A DNA stretch of 6,778 bases, from assembly GCA_004558865.1 (NCBI GenBank), contig SFCY01000122.1, positions 1 to 6,778 on the forward strand. The letters are read 5' to 3'. The stretch comes from Bacteroidales bacterium (GTDB lineage Bacteria > Bacteroidota > Bacteroidia > Bacteroidales > Bacteroidaceae). Numbering within the stretch: position 1 is the stretch's first letter; each line of letters starts with the position of its first letter. This document shows positions 6,622 to 6,778 of the stretch, piece by piece. Under the pieces are notes generated by a model. The model did not search any database. It worked only from the letters and a program-made list of their open reading frames with translations, and was not told the DNA's origin. Made by a program: the position numbers and the translations under genes.

Positions 6622-6709
6622 TCGTGGCTACTGTCAAGATATATCGTGGCAATTGACACGATACATCGAACCAACTGCCACGATAAATCGTGCCAATTGC
6701 CACACGTCG
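6622..6709. repeat. Tandem array of 18-bp palindromes on an exact 22-bp pitch
   Basis: Four degenerate units start at 6622, 6644, 6666 and 6688, each beginning TCG and exactly 22 bases apart. The implied core TCGTGGCAATTGCCACGA is a perfect 18-bp palindrome, followed by a 4-base spacer (TATA, TACA, TAAA and a diverged CGTCG-like end). The units match the core at 14, 17, 14 and 15 of 18 positions. A further remnant (TCGTTGCCAACTGG) starts at 6707, off the 22-base register, and merges into an imperfect hairpin at 6712-6736 (GCCAACTGG with CCATTGGC). Arms 6646-6662 and 6687-6703 are complementary at 16 of 17 positions, so a transcript would fold strongly. The 22-base pitch is not a multiple of three, which argues against coding. 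Function is unknown: an operator-like protein-binding array, an RNA structure or an intergenic repeat family. Confidence 0.75.
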
Positions 6710-6778
6710 TTGCCAACTGGAATCCTATCCATTGGCGGTCGATGTCGGGATAATGAAAATCTGATGATTTGAAAGTAC

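Noticed and set aside
6622..6709. CRISPR array interpretation of the 22-bp repeats
   Set aside because: The repeats are directly adjacent with only 4-base spacers and are degenerate, so there are no unique spacers and no cas genes in the window.
6559..6753. A 64-codon rightward open frame after tamL
   Set aside because: It runs through the 22-bp repeats, which shift frame at each unit because 22 is not a multiple of three. It has no ribosome-binding sequence and its product shows no recognisable feature.
6725..6778. Possible C-terminal end of a leftward gene entering from the right edge (stop at 6725-6727)
   Set aside because: All minus-strand frames are open over this short stretch simply because it lacks stop triplets, so nothing singles out a coding frame.

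Overview
The window most likely comes from a Bacteroidales bacterium, probably a Prevotella-like genus. Three lines of evidence point there: promoter -7 boxes of the Bacteroidetes form TAnnTTTG upstream of the genes, genes with weak or very close Shine-Dalgarno sequences, and a TamL-type lipoprotein beta-barrel gene, a family characteristic of Bacteroidetes. The exact genus is inference.

Layout, left to right. (1) Positions 1-216 form an AT-rich promoter region, with a leftward -7 box at the very edge and a rightward one before the first gene. (2) Two rightward oxidoreductase genes follow: an NADPH-type aldo/keto reductase (217-1056) and an iron-dependent alcohol dehydrogenase of the YqhD/BdhA type (1157-2329). 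A 19-codon signal-peptide-like ORF lies between them. (3) A strong hairpin with T-rich flanks on both strands (about 2359-2416) ends this unit and the convergent one. (4) Two leftward genes come next: a SpoU/TrmH-family RNA 2'-O-methyltransferase (4250 to 3504) and an unrecognised six-helix membrane protein with a charged C-terminal tail (3436 to 2474). A 22-codon ORF fits almost exactly between them. (5) A short divergent promoter region (about 4251-4361) separates these from tamL (rightward, ending at 6551), which encodes an outer-membrane BamA/TamA-superfamily lipoprotein. Its true start is probably a TTG at 4362. (6) The last 227 bases contain no convincing gene. They hold a hairpin and a degenerate tandem array of 18-bp palindromes on an exact 22-bp pitch.

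The two oxidoreductases probably share reduction of aldehydes to alcohols with NADPH. The methyltransferase acts on structured RNA, and TamL acts in building the cell envelope. Most of the window is ordinary core genome. The least explained signals are the 22-bp palindrome array after tamL and the two tiny ORFs that end 2-3 bases before genes lacking a Shine-Dalgarno sequence.
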